Shown: one piece after another, positions 11,272-23,537 of the stretch
Layout: every line of letters begins with the position of its first letter
Numbering within the stretch: the stretch's first letter is position 1
Source: Adiantum capillus-veneris
Taxonomy: Eukaryota > Streptophyta > Polypodiopsida > Polypodiales > Pteridaceae
Assembly: GCA_014529385.2 (NCBI GenBank)
Contig: CM043948.1
Span: 83,053,260 to 83,117,259, forward strand
Direction: 5' to 3'
Length of the DNA stretch: 64,000 bases
Translations under genes and position numbers: made by a program
Notes under the pieces: generated by a model
What the model was told of the DNA's origin: nothing
Databases searched by the model: none
What the model saw: only the letters and a program-made list of their open reading frames with translations

Positions 11272-13575
11272 ATTGTCTTTGAAACTACCTTGAGCGGTAA
11301 GTCTTCTAAATGGCTGGCAGAGTATCCAGCGGATTACTTCAAAACATTTGCAAAGATTGCGGTGATTTTTCTAAAAAGATTCTGAACTAATAAGACCACC
11401 CCGCAGATGTTGGAACTCTTGCGACTGTGCAAGTAGAAAAGAGCTGATGTGGAGACGTATACGGCTAAGTTTTGCATGCTTCGGCGAGTGGAGGCAGCCA
11501 AACCAGCCGATGATGATGTTGAATACTTAATTTGTTTAGGGATTGCAAAAGAGCCTTCGCACCGCTTTAGCAACCATTGATTTGGAAGTGGTGTCTTTGG
11601 AGAAAGTGATGTCAGAACGATCCCGTGGAGTTTCTTGGATTGAGAAGACAAGGAAATAGTTAGCCGACAATGACTCGGACGACGATACGGATAGTGACTC
11701 TGATCAGGATGAAAGCTTGGATGAGGATGATGATCCTCCTGGGCGATCGACCAAGACCAACGAAGCCAAGAAGAAGGCTATAGCGGCGGTGGCAAGAAAG
11801 GAGAAAACATTAGAAGCTAACACCTTGCAGTTGCATTGTACCAAGTGTCGGAATGAAGGGCATGATGCGAGCGATTGTGCGTTGAATCAACTTTGGTGTG
11901 ACATCTGTCAGAAAAAAATCATAATAACAGCTAATGCTGGTATAATCCCAGGATATGGCAAATTGACCATCTCAGCAGAGCGCCAAGCAAAGTCAAGCGG
12001 CAAATGTGGTGATTGTTCCGCAACCGGCACAGAAGTAAGAGGTATCGCCAATCATGGCAAATCCATTCTATTCCAACGGACGAGGAGGATATCGTTAGGG
12101 AAGCTATGGCATAGGAGGAGGTAGATCCAACTTCTCTTCTAGACCACGGCCTTGTTCATTCTGTTTGGAGGATGGCCATTGGCATAGTGAATGTGCGGAT
12201 GCAACGGAGTAGGATTGAAAGAAAGTTGAGAAAGGGAAAACACCTAGCACCAATATGGTGTTGATCAAAATTATGTCATCCACAGATGATGAAACGGACA
12301 CAAGGCTACAACTTCCCGATCCAAAAGTGCAATTGATTACCCGATTAAGGAAAGGAAAAACTGTTGCCAATGCTCCCAGATCAGATTAGTGTGTTGAAAA
12401 TACGGTTTGATGGGCACAAAAAGAACCGATATTAATGTCACATGTCATTCAGGAGCAGGATTTGATGAGTGGTTTGGATGCTCACGAATCACTGAAGCCA
12501 CGACATACATATTTTAGTAGACATTCTTGTTCTAGAAAAACGAGTTTTGTCCCAACATTAGAACCCGACAATGGCTTTTTCACTACCAATCTGGAAGGAT
12601 AGATGGGATGCGAGAACAGTCTATGAAGCCCCTGAGGAGCGACCGACTTAGACGATATTGAGGAATGACCCTGTTAAGGAGTTAGCCCAAACAAGTATTT
12701 GGGAAGCTATTATCCAATTACCCATTCACATGAAGTTGGGCGATATGCTTCGACTGGTACCCGCCTTTAAGGACCAGTTATTGGCATCACAAGCAAGCCC
12801 TGCAACTCACAAAATTGCACATGCAAGAGCTGGCACCCTTAACAGATGATCAAGCTCCCTTGATTATAGTTCGACGTCGGGGCAACACTAAAAAGGATTG
12901 GATCCAAGATTTTATCAACATACTATTAGTATGAAGAAGGATGTGGTGCCGATGAAGCAAGCCCGGTATCGAATGAATCAAAATTATGCAAAACAAGTAA
13001 AGGAGGAGCTCGATCGGCTGTTGAAAGTAGGTTTTATTGTTCCAATTGAGAATCTTGAATGGATTTCTCCAATTGTGGTTGTTCCCAAGAAGAACAAGAA
13101 ACTACGCATCTATGTGGATTATTGCAAACTCAATGCCGCAACTATACCAACCCCTTTCCATTGCCTTTTTTGGATTCTACATTAGATGATGCTGTTGGTT
13201 AGGAAATGTACTCTTTTTTGATGGGTACAATGGCTATAATCAAGTCTAGATGGCTGTTGTTGAGGATCAACCAAAGACTGTCTTCATTACGACTTGGGGA
13301 GTTTTTGCATGCACCATCATGTGATTTGGATTGCGGAATGCACCGAACACTTTTGAGAGAGACATGCACGAGATTTTTCGTCCATATCTTACAGATTTTA
13401 TGAGAATTTTTCTAGATGATTCTCTTTCTTTGGAGAAAAGGAAAAACATTTGTATCATTTACGACTTTGTTTCCAAAGATGTCGGGAGACACGTTAAGCC
13501 TCAATCCGATAAAGTGTGTATTTGTGATGGCAGAAAAAAAACATTGAATAAATGCAAGCAAAATTGGAGCTAAAT
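11272..13575 (+). pseudogene. Second Ty3/gypsy remnant (family B): gag knuckles and RT start
   Basis: Degraded gag with two cysteine-rich knuckles, CTKCRNEGHDASDC near 11840-11880 and CSFCLEDGHWHSEC near 12155-12200. It is followed by the pre-RT segment (HMKLGDMLRLVPAFKDQL near 12730) and the N-terminal half of RT (KQARYRMN, VPKKNKKLRIYVDY near 13080-13120). A frameshifted stretch then holds the GLRNAPNTFERDM and IFLDDSL blocks at about 13325-13425. RNase H and integrase are missing and the match stops near 13560. It differs from family A. No LTR was recognised for it. Confidence 0.75.
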
Positions 13576-13739
13576 TCTTCATGACTATCCTATTGAAGGT
13601 GAAGATGCCTCTGAGTCTCTGCTATGAGAACCCTCTCCCAAATCCACTCCTCTACCCGCTTCCTCTCCCCCAATTCTCTGCATGCCCATAAACCCTCCAA
13701 CCTCTAGCTTCGATAACACCGTCAGGAAAGCAACAATGA

Positions 13740-15460
13740 AGGCTACACAAGCAAACATGGAGAGCAAGAGAATAATATTTCTTTTGTGAGCTCACTTCAA
13801 GACTATGCTAAGAAGAAGGATTTGTATGAAGGCAGTAGGATTCATGCTGATAATCATGATAGTGGGTTACTTGAAAAGAACGCATACTTGCGTTCTCTCT
13901 CAACACTACAAAGAAAGCATCAATAAAGGCTACACAAGGATTCATGCTGAAATTCGCGATAGTGGGTTACTTGAAAAGAATGCATACTTGGGGAACATGT
14001 TGGTTAGTATGTATGTCAAGTGCGGTGCACCTATCGTGGTGCAACAAGTCTTTGACAAGCTTCTTGTGCAGGATGTCATCTCTGATTGCAGGATATGCCC
14101 AATAGGGGAGGTCCAGGAAACTCTTGAACTGTTTTCAGCAGACGTGAAGCAAGGGCCTCTCTCCAGATGCAATCACATTTATTTTGAAGGCATGTGGCTT
14201 TAGTCAGGGCTATTGAAAAAAGATTTCGTGCTTGGCAATGCCTTTTTTGACACGGTGCACTTTACAGAGCACAAAAGTGCTCGAGGAGATTCTTATCTGG
14301 AGTGTGGACTCTTGGAATCCACTAATTGTAGGATTTGTCCCACAGGGGTAGGGCCAAAAAGCTCTAGTTTTTTTTTAGCAGATGCAAAGTGAGGGCCTCT
14401 CTCTAGATGTAAGCATGCATCTTGAAGGCATGCGGCTCGTCAGGGGTTGTCCTAATTGTAGGATTTGTCCCACGAGGGTAGGGCCAAAAAGCTCTAGTTT
14501 GTTTTTAGCAGATGGAAAGTGAGAGCCTCTCTCTAGATGTAAGCATGCATCTTGAAAGAATGCGGCTCTAGTCAGAGGCTAATGTCATGCTTGGCACTGC
14601 CTTGGTCGATATGTATGCCGAATGTGGTGTGCTTCAAAAAGCACAAAAAGTGCTTGAGGAGCTTCTTGGACTCTTGGAATGCACTAATTGCAAGATTTGT
14701 CCCACAGGGGCAGGGCAAAAAAGCTCTAGTTTGTTTTTAGCATATGCAAAGTGAGGGCCTCTCTTTAGATGTAAGCATGCATCTTGAAGGCATGCGGCTC
14801 TAGGCAGAGGCTGATGTCATGCTTGGCATTGCCTTTGGTCGATATGTATGCCGAATATGGTGTGCTTTAAAAAGCCCAAAAAGTGCTTGAGGAGCTTCTT
14901 GTCCAGAACGTCATCTCTTGGAATGCACTCATTGCACGATACGCACAACATGAGCAAGCCAAGAAGCTTTGAATTTTTTGCAGTAGGTGCAAAGCGAGGG
15001 CCTTTCTCCAGACCCTATCACCTAGACGTGCATCTTGAACTTATGTGGCTCTATGCAAGATGCCCTTGAAAAGAAATGTCGTGCTTGGCACTGGCTTGGT
15101 TGATATGTATGCCATATGTGGTGCACTTCAGAAAGCACAAAAAGTGCTTGAGGAGATTACTACTCGGAACGACGTGAATTGATTTCGGGATACACACAAT
15201 AGGAGTAGGGACAGAAAGCTCTAGGTTGTTTTCAGTGGATGCAAAGTGAGGGCCTCTATCCACATACTTGGGGTTCTCTCTTAGAATCGCCAAGAAAGTA
15301 ACAATAAAGGCTACACAAGGATTCATGCTGATATTCGGGTTACTTGAAAAGAACACATACTTTGGGAACATGTTTGTCGGTATGTATGTCAAGTGTGGTG
15401 CACCTGTCATGGTGCAACAAGTCTTTGGCGAGCTTCCTCTGTGGGATGTCATCTTTGATT
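13740..15460 (+). pseudogene. Decayed pentatricopeptide repeat (PPR) gene
   Basis: PPR proteins bind organelle RNA through tandem helical repeats. Fragments of plant PLS-type repeats are seen in shifting frames: SSLQDYAKKKDLYEGSRIHA near 13795, GLLEKNAYLGNMLVSMYVKC near 13965-14025, and repeated remnants of a motif pair (MQSEGLSPD.., then C..LVD MYA.CG..KA.KVLEEL) at 14200-15250. A last RIHADI-like copy with FGNMFVGMYVKCGAPVMVQQ lies at 15300-15425. Many stops and frameshifts, and duplicated blocks, make it non-coding. The wording matches PPR families massively expanded in ferns and lycophytes, which is the main lineage clue. The end abuts a long (CT)n tract. Confidence 0.8.
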
Positions 15461-15463
15461 GCA

Positions 15464-15600
<137 letters not shown>

Positions 15601-15784
15601 ACTCGTGTACGTGCGCTACACCATTGGCTATGGCACCTTGGACTCATGCAAGAATGAAAGTCCAAGGGAATGATAGTGCCAAATAGATTCAACTAACGCA
15701 AAATCCAGTAACATCTCTAGCAATATGTGAGAGCAAAGTCCACTATATCTCCAATATTAAGGCCCATTAAATACTGGTGAGCAC

Positions 15785-17633
15785 GTGACTTCCACCAGCA
15801 CTGGAGAATGTAGTTCTAACCAACCTTTTTGCACTGATGCAAAGAATGTAAGTCATACTTTTAGTCGCATAGTAGATATCCATATTTCATCCACGTGGGT
15901 GATGATCACACTACGACATTCTAGCGCCTCCTTCCCCCTATCCCCTTGTGTCGGCTCTTGCAAAATCCTACAATCTGCACATACCGACCACATTGAGGGT
16001 TTGGTTTCATCTGTCCGTGATAGGTTGTATCAACCAACTATGGCAAAATTCATACCTTTTGATAGGAGCCCACACCTTTTGATTGTCAATCCGCAGATGC
16101 TTGGGACGTGCAACTCTCTTATGAGTTGGATGTATAGCTAGAGACCATCCCTGAATTGAGCCACATGGCCCAAAGGATGTTTGTAGTTTGGGATGGCAAC
16201 CACCGTCTCCATGCCTGGAATGAATGGACCAAGCAATAACAAGTGGTGAAGGAACTCATGCCTAAAGTTGAGTGCACATGTGTCAAAATTTGAAGAGAAT
16301 GAAGAAGCCGAGTTTCTAACGGTACTACAAACTATCAACAAGTAAGTGTTTTTATTTATTGAATTGACCCTAATGAAAGTTATTTTTGTAAGTATTGTGC
16401 TTGATTAAGGGATTTTTTCTATGAATAGAGTGGCCTTTGTGCACCCCTGGGCACGATATTTTCATGATGCAGAAGGTGGGCTTGGCTGATCCACGATCAC
16501 TTAGTTCAAAATTCAATGGTGATGATTGCAAATGGACTAAGAAAGCACTGAAGGTCACTAACAAATCAAAGTGGCTCAAGATTTCAATGGTTCTATTGTC
16601 TCAATTGGTTTTCAAGGTAAGTGAATGACCTCACAAGATAGATGAAGATATGCCATTTTTTTAAATTGTTGACGGATTTTGCGATCAAAAGCATTAAAAT
16701 TGTATTGTTTGTACATTGGTAGTCGAAGTTTGATGCGACATACAATGCAAAGGTTAGCTCATTTCCAAAGAAAGATTCATTGAGTACTTATTGGCCCCCA
16801 GATGATTACTCCAAAAAATTATGGCAATGCACTCAAGGATACCAAAACCCTCTTTATATAAAGTGAGGTTACGAGCTTGCACAGATCCCCAACCCTAACA
16901 ATGGTAAAGAATTCTTTTGCAAAGCAATTTCTTACGCAGGTTAGAATAAAAAGGGGAACATGTTCACCTTACCAGTGATTGCACAAGCACGTATATCCAA
17001 CAAGGAGTAAGTTTTTGCAATTCGTTACATTGTGTGCCTTATGTAACATCCGTTTGTCTAATCGTTGAAATATTGAGATGTGAGAAGTGTTGATTGCTAG
17101 AAATTTCATATGAAGGTGAGGAAGCACTTAAGGAAACCAAAATCCCCCTAGCAAACAAGAATCTCTTTATATGGTTATTCAAGCTTTGTTGCACATCATG
17201 CTTGGAATGTCATTGCATTAACGTAGAAATGGAAGAGAGGTGCTTCCAAAAATTCATTGCTCCCATCATGCACTACCCTCTTTTCGGATTACAATCTCAT
17301 ATTGGCGAGGTTTTTTGCTCCACAACAATGTAGCCACCATTGGGATCTACAACTATGCATCCATCCACCAATCCACCACATGTTTTTCCTACTAGAAATC
17401 TTGCCATGAGTCCCACACACTCCACATCCACCATGCCAGTCGGGTGTTCCATTGGATCCTACACTCGCATCTCAGCACCGCATGGTTAGATGTCCCTTCC
17501 CGCCTCCGACGATGGGTGCTCCCCCTCTTCCTTTTTTGCATGGATATGGAGATTTTATCCCATACCAACAACCATATAGCATCCCATTACAGATGTTTCC
17601 ACCATTGCCTTACCCCCATCCACTTGTCTGTTG
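15785..17633 (+). pseudogene. Decayed multi-exon gene of unknown family with a DGNHR motif
   Basis: Coding-like segments alternate with plausible introns: segment to 16341 (donor GTAAGT), 16429-16616 (acceptor AATAG, donor GTAAGT), 16723-17006 (acceptor TGGTAG, donor GTAAGT) and 17101-17633 (acceptor GCTAG). The first includes MAKFIPFDRSPHLLI and, in another frame, FVVWDGNHRLHAW. The DGNHR core resembles the D-G-x-H-R motif of ParB/sulfiredoxin-like domains. The third includes PPDDYSKKLWQCTQGYQNPL. The last ends in a proline-rich tail (YGDFIPYQQPYSIPLQMF) and TGA at 17631. At least five stops or frameshifts break the reading. I do not recognise the family. The ParB-like reading is a motif-level guess. 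Confidence 0.5.
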
Positions 17634-17734
17634 AGGCCATTGTTATCATGTTTTTTCATTGTATTGAAAGTATTCTCTTGCTCATATGCTCTCTCTTCGT
17701 GGTCAACTATGGATGTCTTTGTGAAAAGAAAGAA

Positions 17735-17750
17735 AGATAGATAGATAGAT
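17735..17750. repeat. Short (GATA)n tract
   Basis: About four GATA units at the outer end of the minus-strand gypsy LTR remnant. Confidence 0.85.
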
Positions 17751-17933
17751 TTTATTATTGTCCTCGAAGGTCAAATATGCTAAGGGAAGAGGTCCAAGGA
17801 AATAAGGGAATGACAGGGCGCTAGTAATGCGTGTGCTAGTCTCCACCCAACCGTGCTATCTTATAGCCTCCCCCTAGCGTACACACTGTTCGGCCGTGCC
17901 GGTGGCCTTGCCCATAGGACCCATGTCCTTACA
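17751..17933 (-). repeat. LTR remnant of minus-strand gypsy C
   Basis: On the minus strand the pol stop is followed by a purine tract (CCAAGGGGGGGG), TAA, then TGTAAGGACATGGGTCC.., a TG-starting sequence expected of an LTR. It is lost in the GATA tract after about 190 bp, so only part of an LTR is present. Confidence 0.6.
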
Positions 17934-19790
17934 TTACCCCCCCCTTGGAGAATCGTTTTCGTCCTCGAAAACGAACGTAGGAAGACGTTTCTTAAGTGCA
18001 GAGACATTCTCCCATGTAGAACCTTCGTCAGGTCTATCTAGCCATTTTACCAACACCTGTTGTCTGACATGATGTCTGGTGCGAAGCTCATGAGAATCCA
18101 AAATCTTTTCGAGCTCATGAGGAATGCTTGGCCGTTCGATAAGGACAACCAACACACCTGTGTCAATGACATTATAATTCTGTCCTAGCTGTTTTCGTAA
18201 ACGGCTAACATGGAAAACAGGATGAACTCGTGAGTGCTCTAGAAGAGCTAACTTATAGGCCACTTGACCTATACGTTTGAGAATGGTAAACGGTCCACAA
18301 TAGCGTGGTGAAAGTTTAGCAACTTTTCCCGTCTTCAAACTTTCTGAATGCTCCGGAACTTTGAGGAAAACCTTGTCTCCTTATTCGAAAGTAGCAAGAC
18401 ATCGATGCTCATCTGCGTACTTCTTATATCTTGAGCTTGCTTAACATTCTGTCGAGCAACTCGAAGCATGTCAAAATGGTCTTGGAGAAAATCCTTTGCT
18501 TGTTGTATCTTGTCCTTAGCCAACCCCACCGTAACGGATGATCTAGGTTGAAATCCATACAAAAGCATAAATGGACTAAACCATGTAGTCACATGCTTTG
18601 AACTATTATAAGCAAATTCCAATATAGGTAAGTAGTCTTCCCAATTGGGTTGCTTCTTGTTAACGTATGCTCGTAGCATATCCTCTAGCACTTGATTAAC
18701 TCTTTCTGTTTGACCATCCGTTTCAGGATGATCAATCATACTTAGATTAAGTTTAGTTTCCAACTTTTGGAACACAACTCTCCAGAAGTGATTATCGAAC
18801 TTTCAATCTCTGTCACTAATGATACTAGGTGGAAGACCATAGAGTCTATATATATGCTCTACAAATAGCCATGCTAATTCCGGTGTCTTAACCGTAGTCT
18901 TAGTGGGAATGAATCGACTTATCTTTGTGAGACGGTCTACAATTACCCAAATAGCATCATGGCCACGATTGTAGTAGGTAGTCCTACTACAAAATCCATA
19001 GAGATACTCTCCTACTTACCTTGTGGAATCTCTAAAGGATAAAAGGCCACCTACCTTGAGGCGCTCTGCCTTATTAACTTGGCATTGTTGGCAGTTTAGT
19101 ACGTACTCTTGAACATCATGATGTAAGCTCGATGATGTAAGCCCGGCTAATAAAATTACCGTCGAACTAAGGCATACGTCTTACGGATACCTGGATGACC
19201 AGCACTTGGACTATCGTGACACTCAAATGAGATTTGGCGCCTAGTGTTTGAGTCCTTTGACACACATACTCTACCTTTGTGGAGTAAGTAGTCATCATCA
19301 ATGGAAAAATTCTTCCATCGCTTAAGCTCTTCCTGAGTAGGGGTGGAGCTCTGTGTGTTGGAGTTTCTATCTGCGCGTGCAAAGATATGTTGATCTGGCT
19401 GTTCAGAGACATATGAGTGTGAGGGATCCCTTTTTAAAACTGCACTCCATACTTTAGCATATGAGTGATCTTTTGCACACTTGTAATGACTCCAAAAATC
19501 CACTCTTTAGTTCCGTGAAAGCAAGTGAATTAATATGAGGCATCCGACTTAGTGCATCCGCTACTACATTATATCGCCCCTTGCGATATCGTAGCTTACA
19601 ATCATAATCTTGAAGGATTTCTGCCCATCTAGCTTTACGGCCCTTCAAGTCTGTTTGAGTAGTAAACCATTTGATACTCTCATGGTCAAAAACTACTTCA
19701 AACTCGACACCATATAAATAGTGTCGCCACTTTTGTAAAGCGTGAATTATGGCATAGAGCACTTTCAAGTGCTGGTAAGCTCACTTGAGA
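17934..19790 (-). pseudogene. Ty3/gypsy C: RNase H, integrase and chromodomain (3' half of pol)
   Basis: Reading from 19790 down: RNase H end (HALQKWRHYLYGVEFEVVFD, ..YNVVADALSRMPH) at 19454-19768; integrase zinc region (CHDSPSAGHPGIRKTYALVRR) at 19156-19250; catalytic core with stops and frame changes at 18335-19050 including DHPETDGQTERVNQ near 18720; integrase C-terminus (LSPRYCGPFTILKRIGQVAY) at about 18250-18310; and a chromodomain-like tail (QVLVKWLDRPDEGSTWE, then FEDENDSPRGG) ending at 17934. Gag, protease and RT are missing; the break is near 19770-19790. It is a separate family from A. Confidence 0.88.
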
Positions 19791-20224
19791 GTATTGTTTT
19801 CGCATTGATCAAGTTTCCGGATTGCAACTCTTTTGGAGCTTGCTTATGCGCGATCACTCCGTTGATGTACGTTGAGTGCAGATTGCCATTGTATGTGAAA
19901 ATGTGGAGCCATTTTGGCATTTCTACTCATTGGCCTTGAGTAGTGTTATGGTTTATGGTAGAGATTGTACTTGAGTTTTTGCTCAGTTTTCAAGGGAAAC
20001 TTTGCTGGATTTTTCCCAGATTCTCGCCATAAGTTGTGATCGAGTGTTTACTCTCACTTTGACAGGTTTTGTTAGTTTGGACACAGTTTTGTGTTTTTGT
20101 ATCCACTCTCGCAAGAGTGAGGAGTTGTGTATCCTTCTTTGCTTGAGACAGTGGTTTACTCTTGGGTGGAAGAGTCTTGTGATCTCGAGCATTGTTTGCC
20201 ATAGTTTTGGCATGGAGACGCTTT
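19791..20224. other. Sequence between gypsy C and copia fragment
   Basis: No conserved domain recognised. The frames are short and unlike known proteins. The last 30 bp read as a Gly/Arg/Ser-rich run into the downstream zinc knuckle, so part of this stretch is probably decayed copia gag. Confidence 0.5.
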
Positions 20225-21028
20225 AGGTTAGAGGTGGTTCCCGTTCACGATCGCGGCTGACATGTTGGCACTGCGGCCATGATGGGCATATTAGGCGTCG
20301 TTGCTTCAGGCGTATGAGGCAACGGAAGAGGCAGATGCATGGTGCTACTATGAGGACAGATGCTAGAGAGTATGCATGTGATGGGCATGTCACTTTTGAG
20401 TCTAGCTTGCCTTCAAACTACTTTGTGTCTTGGGATAGCACATTGTCTACGCGTTTTCTACTAGACGAGCATGCAGTTTTTCACGTGACGCCACGCCGTG
20501 ATTTGTTTTGCTCTTTCTCTAGTGGGAGACATGGTTGTGTGCAGTTTGCTGATGGTTCAACATATGACATAGAGGGTGCTGGAGATGTATGCATGTCCTT
20601 GCCTAGCGGTGCATTGCTTACGCTACGAGATGTACGTTATGTACCAGGACTCATGCAGAGTCTCATTTCAGTGCGTCAGTTGCAGAGTGGTGGACATTGT
20701 GTACTGCTTGGAGAGCAGTCATTTCAGATGGATAGGGGATCACTGGTGATAGGCAGAGGTGCTAGGAGTGGTCTGGTATACCCTTTGCATATTTCTGACA
20801 CACGAGGCAGTGTAGTCTCTGTGTATTTGCAGCCATGTTTGGAGCGAGAGACGAGGCGTGTCTCTTTTGCGGATGTGCTGCATGGAGAGCAAGTTGTGCA
20901 TTTGTCTTGTGGTGACGTTCACACAAACAGTGGTATCTCTGGGAATGCACAGCTTTGTCAGTCATCAGTTGAGGTGACTTCAGTTGAGCCAGAGATCGAT
21001 GCATTGTTCTATGATGCGTCTGATCATC
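20225..21028 (+). pseudogene. Ty1/copia fragment: CCHC knuckle, protease and pre-integrase region
   Basis: The zinc knuckle CWHCGHDGHIRRRC lies at about 20259-20300. It is followed by a protease-like segment: WDSTLSTRF (the place of the usual D-S-G-A triad), HVTPRRDLFCSF, VQFADGSTYDIEGAGD and LRDVRYVPGLMQSLISVRQL (about 20430-20690), a pattern typical of plant copia polyproteins. The active-site Asp is present, but the following residues are ST rather than SG. It ends abruptly near 21028, where gypsy RT sequence begins in the same frame. No copia integrase or RT follows. Confidence 0.78.
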
Positions 21029-21165
21029 AAAAGAAGAGTGAATTTTTCCTTCAAGAGATTCAATACTTAGGTCACATTATCTCTCAAGATGGTATCCGTA
21101 TGGATCCAACCAAGTTAGAGGTAATAAAAGGATGGCCTAACCCAAGGAATCTACATGAGCTATGA
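20314..21165 (+). CDS. Chimeric open frame: copia protease region fused to gypsy RT
   Basis: A single uninterrupted frame of 283 codons starts inside the copia fragment (ATG at 20314, just after the zinc knuckle) and crosses the junction at about 21028 without a stop. It continues with the gypsy A RT-connection block (EFFLQEIQYLGHIISQDGIR, then MDPTKLEVIKGWPNPRN), ending at a TGA at 21163. The next in-frame-like RT/RNase H segment starts at 21178. Fusion of two element classes in one frame is probably accidental, since 1 in 3 junctions would be in frame. There is no sign of a promoter. Listed because it is the longest intact frame in the 17-25 kb region. Confidence 0.5.
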   Translation: MRQRKRQMHGATMRTDAREYACDGHVTFESSLPSNYFVSWDSTLSTRFLLDEHAVFHVTPRRDLFCSFSSGRHGCVQFADGSTYDIEGAGDVCMSLPSGALLTLRDVRYVPGLMQSLISVRQLQSGGHCVLLGEQSFQMDRGSLVIGRGARSGLVYPLHISDTRGSVVSVYLQPCLERETRRVSFADVLHGEQVVHLSCGDVHTNSGISGNAQLCQSSVEVTSVEPEIDALFYDASDHQKKSEFFLQEIQYLGHIISQDGIRMDPTKLEVIKGWPNPRNLHEL

Positions 21166-22850
21166 CACTTTATTGGTATGTGTGCATACTATAGACGCTT
21201 CATAGAAAAATTCTTACAAATAGCAGGACCATTACATGACTTAACAAAGAAGAGCGTTAAGTATACATGGACTGCAAAAGAGCAAAATGATTTTGACAAG
21301 CTCAAAGACAAGCTTATCTTTCAACCCGTGCTTACACTGTCGGATCTCTCAAAACCATTTGACGTCCTATTTGATGCTGGTGGAGATTTCCTTGGAGTAG
21401 TTTTGCTTCAAGAAGGGCATGCCATAGCATACAAAAGTGGAAGACTCAATTTCAATGAGCGAGTGTTTGGCATATACAAAAAGGAGCTACTAGCTGTTCT
21501 ACATGCCCTTGACACATGGAAGCATTATCTTCTGGGGACTCCATTCATCCTACGAACGGATCACCAAAGTCTTAAGTACTTCACGACACAAACCAAGCTT
21601 TCCAAAAAACAAATGAGGTGGGCAAATTTTCTTTCGCAATTTAATTTTCATATTTCTCATATTGATGGCAAGCACAATCAAGTGGCCGATGCACTATCAC
21701 GACGACCAAAAGTAAGTGGAGTGTCTATAGCAACTCACAATGATATATCTTCTATGATAGATGAGTATTCTATTGACCCTGATTTCAAGGATATAATGTC
21801 AGCCCTTGCCTTAGGGAATAAAGAAGAACCGTTCACCTTGTAGGATGGTTATCTTCTCCATGGCAATAGGCTAAGTGTTACTAACTCCCTTCGCTAGAAA
21901 GTAATGTATGAATCCCATCTCCTCAAGGAGTAGAGACGATTAGACATACAAGAGTATGTTTCATAATGCGTGGTGTGCCAAAAGACCAAGTATGATAGAG
22001 GGAAGAAATCTAGATTACTCCAGCCATTGCCAATTCCTAATTCACCATGTGAGAGTATATCCATGGATTTTATCTTTGGATTACCCAAGTCTATCCATGG
22101 GAATACAGGAATATGGACAATAGTCGACAGGTTTAGCAAACAAGCATATTTTATACATGTCAAAAAGATTATTAAGGCACATCAAATGGAAACCCTCTTC
22201 ATATCATAGATTTTCAAACACCATGGCTTGCCAAACATCCATAGTGTCCAATAGAGATCCTCGAATGACCGATAATTTTTGAAAAGGTCTCTTTGAGAAT
22301 CTAGGTACAAGGCTAAATTTCTCTTCGACCTATCACCCACAAATGGATGGCCAAAATGAGATAGCTAACCTTACGATTCTAGATCTATTCAAGACCTATG
22401 TCACCAAAGTAGCAACGCGTGCCTACCTCTTGTAGAGTATGCGTACAATAACACTGTCCATACTACTACAGGGAAGGCACCCTTCAAAATCATCGAGGAA
22501 AGACCTAAATGTCCCTTGCTACTTAAGGAACATGGAAATATCTTCGTTGATAATGAGTATAGCCGAGACCTACAAAAATCTTTTCAAAAGAAAGCCTTAC
22601 AAAGGAGAGCCACCAAGAGAACCGATAATTGAGGACCCGCCCAAGATCGAGGATCAAGAAGAGGTGCTCCAACCCATATCCATCCTTCGACATGAAGACA
22701 AGGTACTAAGACATGGTAAGATTATCCAACGGTATCTTATTGAGTTTACAATGCTACACTAGAGCAAGCAAATGTAAATGTTTTTTTTAAATGGACAATG
22801 TTTTTGTCTTGTAAGACTAGCTCTCTTTTTATTGTGCACAAATTTAAGTA
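21029..22850 (+). mobile_element. Second copy of Ty3/gypsy A (5' truncated, internally deleted)
   Basis: It begins at the RT-connection block equivalent to 7345 in the first copy. It carries RNase H (221-residue open frame 21178-21843, with CAYYRRFIEKF, RTDHQSLKYFTTQT and GKHNQVADALSRRP), integrase fragments (21950-22210, 22250-22560) and the chromodomain-like tail (22600-22760). Sequence between the integrase core and the tail is deleted. The element-A 3' segment with TTATTGTGCACAAAT follows to about 22850, then PPR-like sequence. No LTR was seen. The RNase H frame is intact here, unlike the first copy. Confidence 0.88.
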
Positions 22851-22854
22851 GTAT

Positions 22855-22990
22855 TACCTTCGTGTGCATCTTGAAGGCATGTGGGCTTATGTAAGAAGTC
22901 TACATTGGCCAATAAACTCATGATAAGATAACTAGTTAGGGGCTCTTAGGAAAAAAAACATTGTGCTTGGCATTGCTTTGGTTGGAAGGT
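22855..22990 (+). pseudogene. PPR gene remnant
   Basis: In one frame with stops it reads VCILKACGLM, then QIHD-like THDKITS, GLLGKK and LCLALLWL, i.e. the F.CILKACG..GK.IHD.I...GLL.K..VLGNALV order of PPR proteins. This suggests the gypsy copy landed in PPR-derived DNA related to 13740-15460. Confidence 0.6.
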
Positions 22991-23537
22991 CTAGCCTCAT
23001 TACTGTTGCTACTTACCCCATTCATCTAGCCTCATTACAACATGTCATTATCCTTGAAGACACAGACAAATGTAAAAGAACATAGAATGCAAAATCTCAT
23101 ATGAATCATGAGATCCCAATTTAGTGGTGTGAAACATTCTTGGCCTAGAATATGATGCCGATAGCATAAGATGTTGGCAATATGAAAATTCCTCGCTTGG
23201 CTACATTTGATGTAAATGACTAAATCACAAATGAAGTGCATGCATTGCTTTTGGCCTCATGCCTTCACTAATATTTTTGCAGTTCAAATAGAAATCTCTT
23301 TCTTTCTCTTTTATGAATTTCCAAAGGGAAGGCTATGTGGAGAGGTTAAATTTTTGTAGAGCGAAGTAAAAAATGATGATGATTTTTTGATGTGAGTGAG
23401 AAAATAATGATTAGTCGAATGTGAGTCAAATGTCTTTTGAAAATTGAATGTTGTTGAGAATCTTATAAAATTCTCTCGTATGGTCACCATCTCTGTTTTT
23501 AGCATTTCTCTCTCTCACACACTGGAAATAGAAGGCG

